From assembly GCA_038380795.1 (NCBI GenBank), contig CM076280.1, forward strand, positions 3,087,501 to 3,151,500: 64,000 nt of DNA, read 5' to 3'. Below the pieces are notes generated by a model. The model saw nothing but the letters and a program-made list of their open reading frames with translations. It was not told the DNA's origin and ran no database searches. A program made the translations under genes and the position numbers. Of this stretch, positions 1 through 11,288 are shown one piece after another (the stretch's first letter is position 1; each line of letters starts with the position of its first letter). Source of the DNA: Pyrocephalus nanus (taxonomy: Eukaryota; Chordata; Aves; Passeriformes; Tyrannidae).

Positions 1-543
1 TTTGGATGTTACTGTGGGTGCTCAGCCAGTGTCACTGCAGATGGGGGTGACCTCAAAAGCACCAGCTGAGGGAAAGAACTGGCAAATTCCCCCTGGCTTG
101 TTCTCCTCAGGCCCAGGTGAAATGGGCACATCCTTGGAGTGTGAGTGGAGACTTAAGGAGAGGAGGATAACAGGAAGACCTAAGTGATGTACAGGAGAGA
201 GTCAACAGCCTTCCTTGTGTACTCCCTAAAGCACAGTAAGAGGTATTTGTGGCTTTTCATTTAATTAAGTCCAGGTGTTACCAGCAGCAGCTGGGATTTA
301 AGGGGAAGGAAAATAAGTGGAGCTTGTTTCCTCAAAGTAAAAACAACAACAACAAAAACTGAAACCCAAAAAACTAACCCCCATCCCAGAAAACCCAAAC
401 CCCACAAAAATCAGGCAAATCCACTTTTTTTCCTGAGGGAGCCTATAAGTTATAGCTCTGTAAATCTGAGATCTGTTGGCTTTTACAACAAGGCTGTTTC
501 TTGCTTCCCACTCTCCCTGCACACGAGGCTATTCCACAGTTAC

Positions 544-3500
544 CTCTTCGAGGGACATCCCACACAGCCTCCTGACAGCCTGGCCCAAGTCAGGAGAGGG
601 AACAGTTTCTCTCATGAAGTCCATGGCCTCAGAAATCACCTACGACAGCAGCAGAAATAACCATCAGGGGGGTCTGTGCTCTGTGTCCCTGCATTGCACT
701 CCGTGCCCACAGGAAAGGGAGGGGCAGTGGCAGTGCCAGGGTGCCCTGGGTGTGCTGTGGTGGTGGTGGTGTCAGGACCTCAGATGGGTGCAAGGAAGAT
801 AAGATCTGTTACTGCCTGGAGATGGAAACAGGTCTGTTCTACATGCAGCAGCCTTCCTGGCCCTGTCTGGATATGTTGACTAGTCACAGAATCATGAAAT
901 CATTTAGACTGGAGAAGATGTGTGAAAACAAGTCCAACCATTCCCCCAGCACTGCCCCATGTCCCCAGGTGCCACATCTACATGGGCTTTAAATCCCTCC
1001 AGGGATGGGGACTCCAGCACTGCCCTGGGCAGCTGTGCCAGTGCCTGATCACCCTTTGGTGAAGAAATGTTTCCTAATATCCAACCTAAACCTTCCCCTG
1101 GCACAACTTGAGGCCGTTCCCTCTCCTCCTGTCCCTGTTCCCTGGGAGCAGAGCCCGACCCTCCCTGGCTCCCCCCTCCTGTCAGGGATTGCAGAGCCAG
1201 AAGGTCCCCCCTGAGCCTCCTTTTCTCCAGGCTGAGCCCCCCCAGCTCCCTCAGCCCCTCCTGCTGCTCCAGCCCTTTCCCAGCTCCGTTCCCTTCCCTG
1301 GACACGCTCCAGCCCCTCAAGGTCTTTCTTGAAGTGAAGGGACCAAAACTGATCCCATGATTCAAGGTGTGGCCTCACCAGTGCTGAGGACAGGGGGATG
1401 ATCCTTATGCTCCTCAGCACCCTGTCCATGGGAGACTCAGGAACAGGGAGCTGGGGAAATTCCCATAATTACCTTCTCTGAAATGTGCTTAGTTCATCCC
1501 AGTATCCTGAGCTGCTCTCAACAATCCAATGCCTTTGGACACTAAATCCAGACTCTCAGATAGAAACATGCTGGTGGTGCAGCGTGCCCTGACGTTTGCT
1601 GAGGGACTGGCAGAGGATCTTCAGCTTTACCACGGAGTCGGTGTGGGAAGACCTGCTTAGCACACAGCTCCTGGCTGACCTGGCTCCTCTGTGGAGCCCC
1701 AAACGTGGTCTCAGAAGCTCCACCACAGCCACTGGTGGAAGGCAGTGGTCCATGTAGAACATGGCATGTGTGGCAATGAGGGGGAGAGGGCAGGAGTGCC
1801 CTGGAGTGGCTGTTCCCACTGTATTTATCAATCGTCAAACTGGTCCCATGTCATGGATTCTCTGTGCCAGCTGCCTACCCCGGTGTAAATGAGAACTCAC
1901 CAGAAACCTGGTCGGGAGGGGCTGGAGAACACTGCTGAGGGAATGCTTGGAGAAGCTGCAGGAAGAGGAGGAGTTGAGCAGGCTCTGCACAAGGCTGATG
2001 CAGGCAGTGGGATCGCTGGAGCCCGTGACGTTGAAGACCTCCTTGGGGCCAGGGATGTCCCCTGTGTCACCACTGACAGCACAAGGCCCAGCATGCACTG
2101 ACTGCCACTGCACTTCCCGGGAGTAGGAGAGGGGCCAGCAGGGATTGGACACAGTTTTAGCACTTCTCTGCTCCTGGAGGCAGAACAAAACAAGGACAGG
2201 GGCAGCAAGAGATGACACGGCAGCCCAGGGCTTCACTCAGGGAGACAGAATGTCACCACGGTGAAGGACAGCTTTCCTCTGGCCACCACAGCTGGAAGGG
2301 AAGCAGGAGGCTGTGGAAGGGTGGCCAAATCTCGTGTCACTGAGTGAACCACGAGGCCCAGGCTCCTCCAGCCCCCTCACAGCTCCTGCTGGGGCCGGGG
2401 CAGCTGCAGGGGCTGGACCTGCGGGGGGAGGCTGAGGAGTCCCAGCCCTGCCTGCCCTCCCCTAGACCAGAAATACAGTTTCATGCATCCTATACTCTTT
2501 CTGCTTGCAAGGAAGTGCCTGTTCTGGTCTGCCTTCCAAGGGCTCAACCCCTCAAGAATCAGTGTTTCTTACTCCTAGTAATTCCCCAATGTAACTGTGG
2601 TGAAGTTGGTCTCCACGAGGGACATTCAGGTCTCAAATATGGGCAGGTGGGGTTTGAAGACAGGCAAGTGAATGGGCAGGGAGTAGTTAATTTCTGAAAA
2701 AATAGGTTTTTATGAAGACCAAAGTGATTCCTGAGTTTGTATCAGATTTTATCTCCCTCCCACCATTCCCCAAATGAAACAAAGTTTGGAAGAACCAAAA
2801 CACCTGCATGTTTTCAAAACGAAATATTGCCCTGTTAAAGATGCTTCAGGGCTAAAGTCAGCAAAGGGATTACCCCAAATGGAAGGTCCCAGCTGGTTCC
2901 TGGGTTGGTTGGTTACCATTCTAGTATGGAGGAACAGTTCATAAAAGGGCAAGGGAAGCTTTGGCCTCGTCACTCTGAAAAGGATCCTGGCACCTCTGGA
3001 GAGCATTTTGTGCTCGAGTGTATTAAGTAGGAGGCCAAGAAGAGCCTGCAAGTGGGAAACCCTGGAATGGGTGCCTGTGTGTCTGCTGGGAGGGCACTGA
3101 TTTGGGCATAGAGGGTCTTACAAGCACACTGGGCTCTCTTTAGATATATGCAAATGTCCCCCATTAAGGGCATTTTGCCCATTAGAAGCTGCACACTGTG
3201 CAGCTGTGACTGATGTGGTATCCAGGGCTCATGTCCTGTGGCAGAACTCACCTGGATGAGCAGGGAGAGCAGCCTCCTGCCGAGCTGGTCGGTGCCGTGG
3301 CAGGGGCACTGGCGAGTGAACACCTCGTGTGTCTGCCCGTACAGCTGCAGCCTCACTCCCTCCTTTGGCACCTGGCTCTCCTCTTCCAGATGGGAAGTGA
3401 GCCGTGCTGAGGTTCCTCCCACGGACAGGACTCCTGCCATCCCCTTCCCGGAGGGCACCAGCTGCCCTCGCCAGTCGTACTGACCAAAAAGAACCAGAGA

Positions 3501-6500
3501 GGTCAATCCCTGGGACTTCTCCAGCTGGGTCACTGTCAGGTGCAAGCAGTGCACAGAGGGAGAGAGCAGCTGGGTGCTGCAGCACAGCCTGACTCTTTTT
3601 TTTGCCCACAGGACATATGGATGGCTTTGGAAAGGCAACTGCATGGGTGTGTTCATGAAAGGCTATAGGAGAGCTTATAACCACAGAATCACAGAATGGG
3701 TTGGGTTGGAAGGGAGCTTAGAGCTCATCCCCTTCCACCCCCTGCCATGGGCAGGGACACCTTCCACTGTTCCAGGCTGCTCCAAGCCCCGTCCAACCTG
3801 GCCTTGGACACTTGCAGGGCTGGGGCAGCCACAGCTTCTCTGGGCAACCTGTGCCAGAGTCTCACCCCTCAACTCACACGAGGCTGGCATTTGCTCCAGC
3901 CTGCCTCCTCTGAAAGGCAGTGGAATTTGTGCTTAACCACTGCTTAAACTACAGGGTTTTAGCAATCCCTCCATGTCTCTGCAGCTGTCTGTTAATAGGA
4001 TTTGCTCAGTCCCAGGGAGATTTGTCCTTTACCTTGAAGAAGTTCTCCAGGACATAGTTCACAGCAACCCAATTGAATGCTTCCTTATCTGGGCTGGACA
4101 GGATCTGTGCCCCCTGAAAGCTGAAGGGGGATGACTTCAGGGCCACAGTCAGGGCTGCAAGGAGACCATCAGAGAGGGTGGGATGGGTGAGGCTAAAAAG
4201 GAAGACAAAAAAAGGGCATATTTGTTGTTAACAGGGACCCTGCAGGGCTCCTGCTGCGCACCCCACTCTGGGCAGTAGCACAGAGGCACAATGACAATCC
4301 CACTCCTGCTGCTGCTTCCCCCTCCCCTGGCGTGGCACTGGGGGCAAGAGCAGCACAGGGATGACTGGAGCAGTCGTGGCACCACGCAAGAATTTAGGAC
4401 TTCAGTACCCTCTGCCACCAAGGAAATCCTCTGGTCTCTCCCCACTGACCTAGTCCCCTCCAGACCTTACTTTTCCCCAGTGTCTAAAAGGAGAAAAAAG
4501 GTCCTGGTAATGAGGGGACTCAGGACAGTTTCCACAATAGTATGATAAGATGGATCCTCCTGCTGCCATTCCCAGTTTTTTGACAAGAAGCACCCCTGCA
4601 AGGCCACGTGGGTTGTCCCATAAACTGAAAACACTTGAGTTTGCAGACTGACAGATGTTTTCCCAAGCACTAATTGTGAAGCTGTAACTGGGAAGGAAAC
4701 ATGGCACAGACTGGCAGCAGTGGCAGCTCTGTGATCCTCACGGCTGCTGGGGGGACAGGATGGAATATCACAGCCATGATGTTCCTCTTGAGGACATCTG
4801 GGCCTGAAGAAGGTTTAGCTGACCAGCAGATCAGGGTGGAACACACTGCAGAGCAGACAGGGTGAGGTGCATGCACAGAATGATCCGTGTGCTGATCTCT
4901 GGGTTTGCACCATTCACTCACTTCAGCTGCCTCGTGCTGGGGGTGGCTCCCAAGTACAGCGGGGTTTGGCTGTGCTGCTCTGCTGGGATCTCCTCCTGGG
5001 CCCAGTTCAAACACGGCTCCAAGCTCTTCACCACTTTCTGAGGAGAATCTGAGTAGCTGGAGACTCCCAGACCTGAGAACCAGGGGACAGAATGAAACTT
5101 TTAGGGAAAGTTATGGGAGAACTGTGAGAACCCAGAGATCGCTGTCCTAGGGCATGGTTGAAGGCAGGACCTGTCACAAGTGGAATGAAGGAGCTCCTCC
5201 AGGTACCTTCCTTGCTAAAATATGGTACTGGCAGCAAAACATGTGCATATAAATCCCAAATTGCACCAACAGAACCCCAGCTCTGCTGCTGAGATATCCA
5301 CATGACTGCTGCAACAGCTGAGGCTTTCTCAGCCCACAGAGGAGGAAATGTGGCTTTAGCTGCTATAAAAATAAGCAAAAGGACACATTGCCACGGAGAC
5401 AGAGCTGAGGCTGATGTGTCACCTCTCCCCTCCAGCCATTTCCCCTTGTGTTGGCAGAGGTGGCTCCTGAGCCCCTGCCTTCAAGGCAGAGGAAGCTGGT
5501 GCTGTGCAGAGGTGCTGTGTGCCAGCCTTGACTCATTTTTCCAGCAAGTCAGCGGCCCTAAATGCTGGTTTTGAACTGCTACCCAGGAAAAGCCTCGCTT
5601 CCCCATCCTCATCCTCCTGGCTGTGACTCCTCGCCCCGTGCTTTGCTCTGCTGGGCCCCGTGTAGGGCTGAGCTGCAGCTTTCCTACAGCTCCTGCAAGG
5701 CTGTGACTGTGCTGCTGTGCACACAGGGCTCCTCACCCCTGGGCAACAGCCCTGCCTGGGCCTCCAGGAGCTGCTGCTGAGGACAAACTGCCTCCCAGAG
5801 CTGCTTTTAGCCCAGCCATGAACGTGGCAGCAGTCAAGGGGCACGCACGGGGTTTCAGGGAGCCCTTCCTGAACTTTCACTGCGTGGTTTGTGCTGCTCA
5901 CAGACTGCAAGGGCACAAACCCTCCTCCCTGCCTGCTGTGCAGCTGCCCTCCCACAGCACACTGAGGGTTCAGCCCTTCCCAGCATCCCGCTACAATCAG
6001 GCTTTGACATCAAAGCAAGATTGAGAGATAGGGAAGGAAAACCACAAGCATTACTGCGTGGAACCCTTTCAGCTGGCATTGGCAGGGTCAAACTGATTCA
6101 AACTGGTGAGGAAAACCCCAATATTCTCTGAAATGTGACACCTAAAGGCAAACTGAACTCCTGCTTGTGCTGTCAAACCCCACACAGGGGCTTGGAGCCT
6201 TTGCACCTCTCTCGTCCTGGAGCTGCACCACTCACTGCCCAGGGCACAGTCAGGAGGAGGAGAAGGTCCCAGCAGTCACCCTGCAGCCAGATTTGTGTCC
6301 ATTGCTGTTCACTGCCTTGCCCTGGCTCTGCCACTGAGCCATGTGGACATCAGGATGAGCCCCATCCTCTCTGTGTGCCTCCCTGCCTGCAGCAGCCCCG
6401 AAATCCCGTCCCCTGCTACTGCCGAGTGCCTGATGCCAGGCTGTGTGTGGGGCTAAACCTGCCCAGCCCGGAAGAACCACGCTGAAAATAAGCTCCACTA

Positions 6501-8833
6501 TTTCAGTGCACAGCTGGGTGATGAAGGAGCCAAGGAATTTGTGGCTCTGGTCCAACACAGGACTTTGGGTTCCCATCCATCCATCCCATGCCAGCCCCAC
6601 AGACCACCCAGCAGGAACTGGGCACCTCACCTTGCACAGGGCAGGAGCTGCATCCCCTGATCACCCCGGTCTTGTTTGCCGTGGTGGCCGTCCACTGGTA
6701 GATGAAGAGGATGGTGCGGGATGGGCCAGCATCCAGAACGATGCCATACTGGAAAACCCCCAAAACATTGCAGGTCAGCACCACTGAATGCATGCTGCTT
6801 TGTTGTTGTAGGGTTAATCAGTGTCGTGTGGGTACCCTGGGTGACCCCTGGGCCTGCACTGCAGAATCTGAGTTCACTTTTTACATTCCAGGAGAGGGTG
6901 AAGCCAGGAGATGACGAGGATTTGCAGGGAACCATCTGCATTCCTGAATATACATGAGGAACAGCCCAGAAATACATCAGGTCTCCAGTGGCACGCTCTG
7001 GAGCTGTTCCTGAAACCAGGCAGAGGGCTTCCACCGAGAGCTCAGCCACCTGGAGCTCAGGAAAAACAGGTCCTAAAGCAGTGGGAGATGGCACTATACA
7101 GGTTCTCCACCGATTCTGGGGCTCAGACTGCTGCTGATTGGTTTGCTAAGGCTTTTGTGCAGGAATTGGAGGGCTGTGGCTTGTTTCTCCTGAGGAACCC
7201 GAGACTCCTGCGTCTCTTTGATGTCCCAGTGCAGCGATGGTGTGACATGGGCTGGGTTTGCCCCAGTGTGGGCAGAGCTGTGGGACCAACCAGCACATGG
7301 GCTGTGAGAGGTGGCAGCCCCACAGAGACAGAGGTGATGTCTTGGCAGAAGGAGCAGAGCAGTGACCAGGAGCTTTCTCAACCCCTTGTCCCCTGACAGC
7401 TCTGCTACTGCCCAGCTGAGGGGGCTGAGGGATCTCTGCCCTCTGTCTGCTCTGCCTGTTGCTCACTGGGCCTCACTGAGCTGCTCCCAGTACATGGGGG
7501 TGAGGAGGTGGAGGCCACTGGAGTCCCTGCACAGCTGCCCTGGAGGTTCCTACACTCCAAACAGCCCCAGTGCTGGCCCAGGGTCTCCTCCTCTCCCCCT
7601 GTTACACGACCCCAAGCTGGGAGATCTCCCACAGCCTGGAGAGGAAACTGGTGAGATATGTGGTGGTGCTGGTCTGAGCTGCATCTCGCACACAAATAGT
7701 TGGAGCTGTGACTGAGTGGGAGGAGAAACCTCCTCGGAGGTTGATGTTAACAGCACCAGCAGGGTTTCAGCGGGAGCCAGAGCTGCTGCCTGCTGCTCTC
7801 CTGGGAGCTCCGGCTGCACCAGACACCCAGGGCCGGGGCTGGTGGGGCTGGGCTGGAGCAGAAATGCGGGAGGAGGATGCAGCTCCCTGCCCGAGCCTGC
7901 TGGCACCTCCCACACCAGTGACAGCTCGGATTCCCGGCAGGGACGTGTCGGCTGCTGCCGCACAGGGGGAAGGAACAAATGGTATTGGTGGAGAAACCTG
8001 GACTTTTTTTTCCTCCTTCACATAATGAGAGGCTGCTGTGGGAGCGCCAGGGAGGAGGGGAGGGATCCCCACCCCTCTGCCCAGCTCAGCACCAGGGATG
8101 GACAGAACACGGAGCAATGAGGGGGTTTTTAGTCTAATTTTGTTTCTGAGAGGAGCGTGGAGGAGGGGTACTGTCCCTAAACACGCAGGATAACCTTCTT
8201 CTGTTGGGTTAAATAAACCACAGCGTGCCACTGAACCTCAGCAACGGGGGTTCAAGAGGCAGAGTGGGTGGGCATTAATCCCCCCTCAGACCTGACCCTG
8301 CCTTGTAGAGCAGGTCGGCTCTTCGGTTAATATCAAGGTAGGACCAAGAGGAGAAGGCATTTGGGTTTAGAGACAGAAGCAGCAGATCAGAGCCAAATTC
8401 CTATTGACTTCCAAGAAGGACTGATCTCTTTCCCTCCACTGACACCGCTGGTCCCTTGCTGCTCAGGGGGAGCTCCTGACAAGAGCTGCCTCCCCTCAGC
8501 CTGCCGTGAGCATCTCTGCAAATCCATGGACCGTATCCTGCCTGTATTCCCGGACCAACCAAAGGCGTTGGCTTGGTTTTGGTTCAAAAACCTACGGCAG
8601 GTTGAAGGATGCCAACCCGCCCTGGCAGTCTTGTCCTAGTCCCCTCCTCAGTTTGTAAATGACTTGGTAACAAAATGAACGTCAAAAGCCACAGAACAGC
8701 CCAGTTTAACTGCCCTTACCTTGGTCCTGAGCGGGGCCACGGGCACATCTTTGGTGGACACGCAGAGCAGCACGATGCCCGTCAGTCCCGCCACGATCAC
8801 CAGCCAGGGGGGAAGGAGCTCACGCCAAGACAT
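544..8833 (-). CDS. ENTPD2: ENTPD2-like ectonucleotidase homologue, 3' end off window; probable pseudoenzyme
   Basis: Seven coding exons are visible: 8720-8833, 6631-6748, 4922-5072, 4033-4192, 3252-3479, 1901-2173 and 544-639. All have GT/AG borders and matching phases, giving 380 residues with no stop. ENTPD2 is about 495 residues; the last exons (ACR5, second membrane helix) lie off the left edge. The N-terminus has a membrane helix (about residues 9-25) ending LLCVSTKDV, then KYGIVLDAG, both close to ENTPD2 rather than ENTPD8. Family landmarks include PLYLGAT, NYVLENFFKY, LYGQ and an N-glycosylation-rich ectodomain (NKT, NLT, NVT, NSS). The family hydrolyses extracellular ATP/ADP using five apyrase conserved regions. 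Here they are altered: ACR1 DAGPSRT (usual DAGSSHT), ACR2 GATPSTRQL (usual GATAGMRLL), ACR3 DKEAFNW (usual EEGxxGW), ACR4 VLSVGGTSA (usual ALDLGGAST). I infer loss of nucleotide hydrolysis but retention of the fold. It could also be a young pseudogene still without stops. Family call sure; ENTPD2 versus ENTPD8 less so. Confidence 0.85.
884..1440 (-). mobile_element. CR1 LINE fragment (3' part)
   Basis: Reads on the plus strand as the reverse complement of a CR1 3' end: it begins TCACAGAATCATGAAATC, then runs through the CCTAATATCCAACCTAAACC and GAGGCCGTTCCC landmarks. It sits in the intron between exons 6 and 7 of the ENTPD2-like gene. Confidence 0.85.
3681..3880 (-). mobile_element. CR1 LINE 3' fragment
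   Basis: Starts with the terminal CACAGAATCACAGAATGG and GGTTGGAAGGGA landmark, then CCTGCCATGGGCAGGGACAC and GGGCAACCTGTGCCAG. It lies in the intron between exons 4 and 5 of the ENTPD2-like gene. Confidence 0.9.
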
Positions 8834-8945
8834 GAAGCGCTTTCTCCTTCCTCCGGGAGCCCGAAGGGGAAGCAGCGGAGCAGAAAAGTGACACCGGCTG
8901 CTTTAGCAAGCTTTAAAAAGAGCAGAAAGGCGGGGCCGGGGCCAG
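8834..8945 (-). promoter_or_regulatory. Probable core promoter of the ENTPD2-like gene
   Basis: On the minus strand a GC box (8931-8942) is followed by a TATA-like TTTTTAAAG (8912-8920), about 80 bp before the ATG at 8831-8833. The spacing allows a short 5' UTR in the first coding exon. The ATG choice rests on the membrane helix that follows and on the clean donor 114 bases later. Confidence 0.45.
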
Positions 8946-10294
8946 GCTCTGACTTCAGCCCAGCCCAAAGCCACAGGGACCACAGGGACGCGTGGGCCAG
9001 GCTGGGATGTGTCAGGCAGCTCTGCCTTCCATCCCTCCTCTCCATAAATAACAGGAGGGCTCCGTGCCCATCCCAGCTTCGCAAAGGCATCGCTGCAACC
9101 TCGAAACTGCCCCAGGCGGCGGGGCTGAGGTAAACACAAATGTGGGGTTAACTCGGCTGGGTAACGAGAAGAAAGCAGGCAAAACTCATCTGTTTGGTAT
9201 TCCACGCCTGGCAGTGCTGGCTGCCCAAATTAGAAGCGGGGAAACTCCTTGTCACTGGGTTTAAATTTATATCTGAGGGCTGCAGGGCGGAGCTGGGCTG
9301 CTTCCCCTCGGGCACGTGTCTCCGGGGCTGGGGCAGAGGGCACACTGCCCAGTCCCTTCAAACTGTGCCTGCCCCCTTGCTCACTTTCAGGTGGCACCTG
9401 GGACACGAAAACATCTGCACTTTTGGATTTCCACCCACAGGAAACTCTGGCTGGTTTGGTCCTTGCTGTGTGTAGGAGGCAACGGGGGCTGCTCAGCTCT
9501 TTTGTCCCCAGAAGGTCAGTGTGGGCTTCTGGGGTGCCTGTATCCCCCTCCCTGACTCCTCCCTGGGGAAGATAACCAACACCCAGGCTTTATGAAACAC
9601 GTGCCTGCTTTCCCCTGTCTGATGCCTCAAAGAGACATCCTTGAAACCAGAATTTCTGCGGAAAAACTGCAGCTGCTCACACTGGGGCTGAGCGCTTGTG
9701 TCCTCACGGTCATGGCATTTATACCAATGTCATGATATACCATCAGCACCTCAGGACATCCAGCAGTACTGAGGAGATTCCAGGTCCTGCCCTGGTCAGA
9801 CCAGTCCTGCTTTGCTCCTGCAGGAAACCCCCCAGCCATGTGGGGACACGGGACATGAGGGAGCAGCAGCTCCTGGCTGGGAACAGCAGAGTGCATCTCT
9901 TCTCTCACCTGGATGTCAGGGATCACGGGGGTGTGTGAGCAGCAGCCCAACCTTCAAGTGGTCTGGGGGGCTCTAAATCAGTTTGGTTTTTTCTTGGACA
10001 TTTATACTGGCTGCTGGGCAGACCCCAGAGGGGTTTCTGTGGTGGCTTAGACTGACACAGCAGCAGATTGCACAAAGGACAAATAGGGATTTTCTTTTTT
10101 CCCCCCACTCTGTAGCAGCTATCCCGAAAGTACAGGCCTGTGAATGCTAAACCATGAATGGAGGAAGGCCACTTCTCTGTTTTTAGTGGTGTTTCCTCTT
10201 TCCATCACTGTCTGCCTGGGATCAGACAAGAGGAAAGCCTCAGACATCCCCAGGAATACCAGCCTTTCTGCCCTCTTAATGCAGTTGGTCAGAC
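8946..10294. other. Intergenic stretch between the divergent ENTPD2-like and NELFB genes
   Basis: I see no coding exon, RNA gene or clear repeat here. The sequence is moderately GC-rich. It may hold upstream regulatory sequence for either of the two divergently transcribed genes, but no motif cluster stood out. Confidence 0.4.
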
Positions 10295-10407
10295 CATAGA
10301 GCCATGGAATCATGGAATCTCCTGAGTTGGAAGGACCCACAAGGACCATCGAGTCCAGCTCCTGTCCCTGCACAGGATACCCCAACAATCCCATCATACA
10401 AGAGCTC
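10295..10407 (-). mobile_element. CR1 LINE 3' fragment
   Basis: CATAGAGCCATGGAATCATG is followed by GAGTTGGAAGGACCCACAAG and the ATCGAGTCCAGCTCC landmark of one CR1 subfamily. It directly abuts a CR1 copy on the opposite strand. Confidence 0.8.
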
Positions 10408-10770
10408 CTGGAGCGGGTCCAGTGGAGACTGCGGAGATGCTGAAGGGATGGAGCATTTCTGGGAGCAGGAAAGGCTGAGGGAGCTGGGGCTGCTCAGCCT
10501 TGGGAAGAGAGGGAAGCTCATCCGTGTCCATCAGTGTCCGCAGGGAGGGGGCAGAGGATGGACCAGGCTCTGCTCGGAACAAGAGGCAACAGCACAAACT
10601 GATGCCCGGGAAGTTCCATTTGCTGTGCAGTGACCGAGCTCTGAACAGGCTGCCCAGGGAGGGTGTGGGATCTCCTCACTGGGGATATTCCAGACCCCTC
10701 TGGACACAGTCCCGTGCCATGGGATGGTCATCCCATCTAACCCTGGGATGGCCCCGCTGGAGCAGGGAGG
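10408..10770 (+). mobile_element. CR1 LINE fragment
   Basis: Sense-strand CR1 landmarks: GGCTGAGGGAGCTGGGGCTG, CTCAGCCTTGGGAAGAG, and GAACAGGCTGCCCAGGGAGG, with GATGGTCATCCCATC near the end. It forms a head-to-head composite with the preceding minus-strand fragment, just before the NELFB CpG region. Confidence 0.8.
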
Positions 10771-10956
10771 TGCCACCGGATAAACCCACTGTGGTCCCTT
10801 CAGCCTGCCCCGGGCTGTGACTCTGTGTCTCTGTGTGCCCGAGAGCGCCGTCCGAGCGCTCCAGGAGCCCAGCCTGCCCTGCCCGCCCTGCCCGGGGCGC
10901 GGCGGCCCCGACCGGAGCCCGCGGGGGTCGCGGGGAGCCCCCACGGGAGGGGCGGC

Positions 10957-11132
10957 GGAACCTTCGCGCCTCGGAACCTTCGCGCCCCGGAACCTTCGCG
11001 CCCCGGAACCTTCGCGCCCCGGAACCTTCGCGCCCCGGAACCTTCGCGCCCCGGAACCTTCGCGCCCCGGAATCTTCGCGCCCCGGAACCTTCGCGCCCC
11101 GGAACCTTCGCGCCCCGGAACCTTCGCGCCCC
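10957..11132. repeat. Eleven-copy 16-bp CpG-rich tandem array
   Basis: Unit GGAACCTTCGCGCCCC, with TTCGCG recurring every 16 bases from 10963 to 11123. Copies are nearly identical: one C/T change in the first unit, one in the eighth and a diverged last unit. Each unit carries two TTCGCG CpGs, an E2F-like TTCGCGCC and an ETS-like CCGGAA core. Because 16 is not a multiple of three, each forward frame cycles through the same three pentapeptide-like readings and all stay free of stops, which explains the long spurious open frames here. Confidence 0.95.
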
Positions 11133-11199
11133 TGCACGGGGCCCGCGGGCGGCGGGGTGGAAGGGAGGGGGACGGACCGCGCGGAGCTGGGGCGGGACC

Positions 11200-11265
11200 A
11201 GGATTTGGGACCGGGATTTGGGACCGGGATCGGGACCGGGACCGGGATTTGGGATCGGGAGCGGC
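11200..11265. repeat. Short GGGACCGGGATTT-type tandem repeat
   Basis: About five imperfect 12-13 bp units built from GGGACCGGGATTT and GGGATCGGGACC lie between the 16-bp array and the NELFB start codon, in the likely 5' UTR or core promoter. Runs of three Gs are regularly spaced. Confidence 0.8.
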
Positions 11266-11288
11266 CTCGCGGGCCCGCCCAGGCCGAG

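Larger units (their letters stand above)
10830..11288 (+). promoter_or_regulatory. CpG-rich NELFB promoter and 5' UTR region
   Basis: A dense CpG region directly precedes the NELFB ATG at 11289. It contains the 16-bp tandem array at about 10957-11132 and a shorter G-rich repeat at about 11200-11265. No TATA box is seen, which fits a housekeeping CpG-island promoter. The start site cannot be fixed from sequence alone. The NELFB frame stays open upstream to an ATG at 10833, so an N-terminally longer product cannot be excluded. Confidence 0.6.

Noticed and set aside
904..1365. 153-codon minus-strand open frame inside the ENTPD2-like gene
   Set aside because: It lies wholly within a CR1 fragment and does not match the reverse transcriptase; the frame is incidental.
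1556..1838. Possible extra ENTPD2-like exon with a FYMDH stretch
   Set aside because: No acceptor with the right phase, and the exon at 544-639 fits the expected next block of the family better in phase and sequence.
4467..4707. Minus-strand frame with LYG-like and GTTHVAL motifs considered as an ENTPD exon
   Set aside because: The flanking exons join in phase without it and it matches no ENTPD segment.
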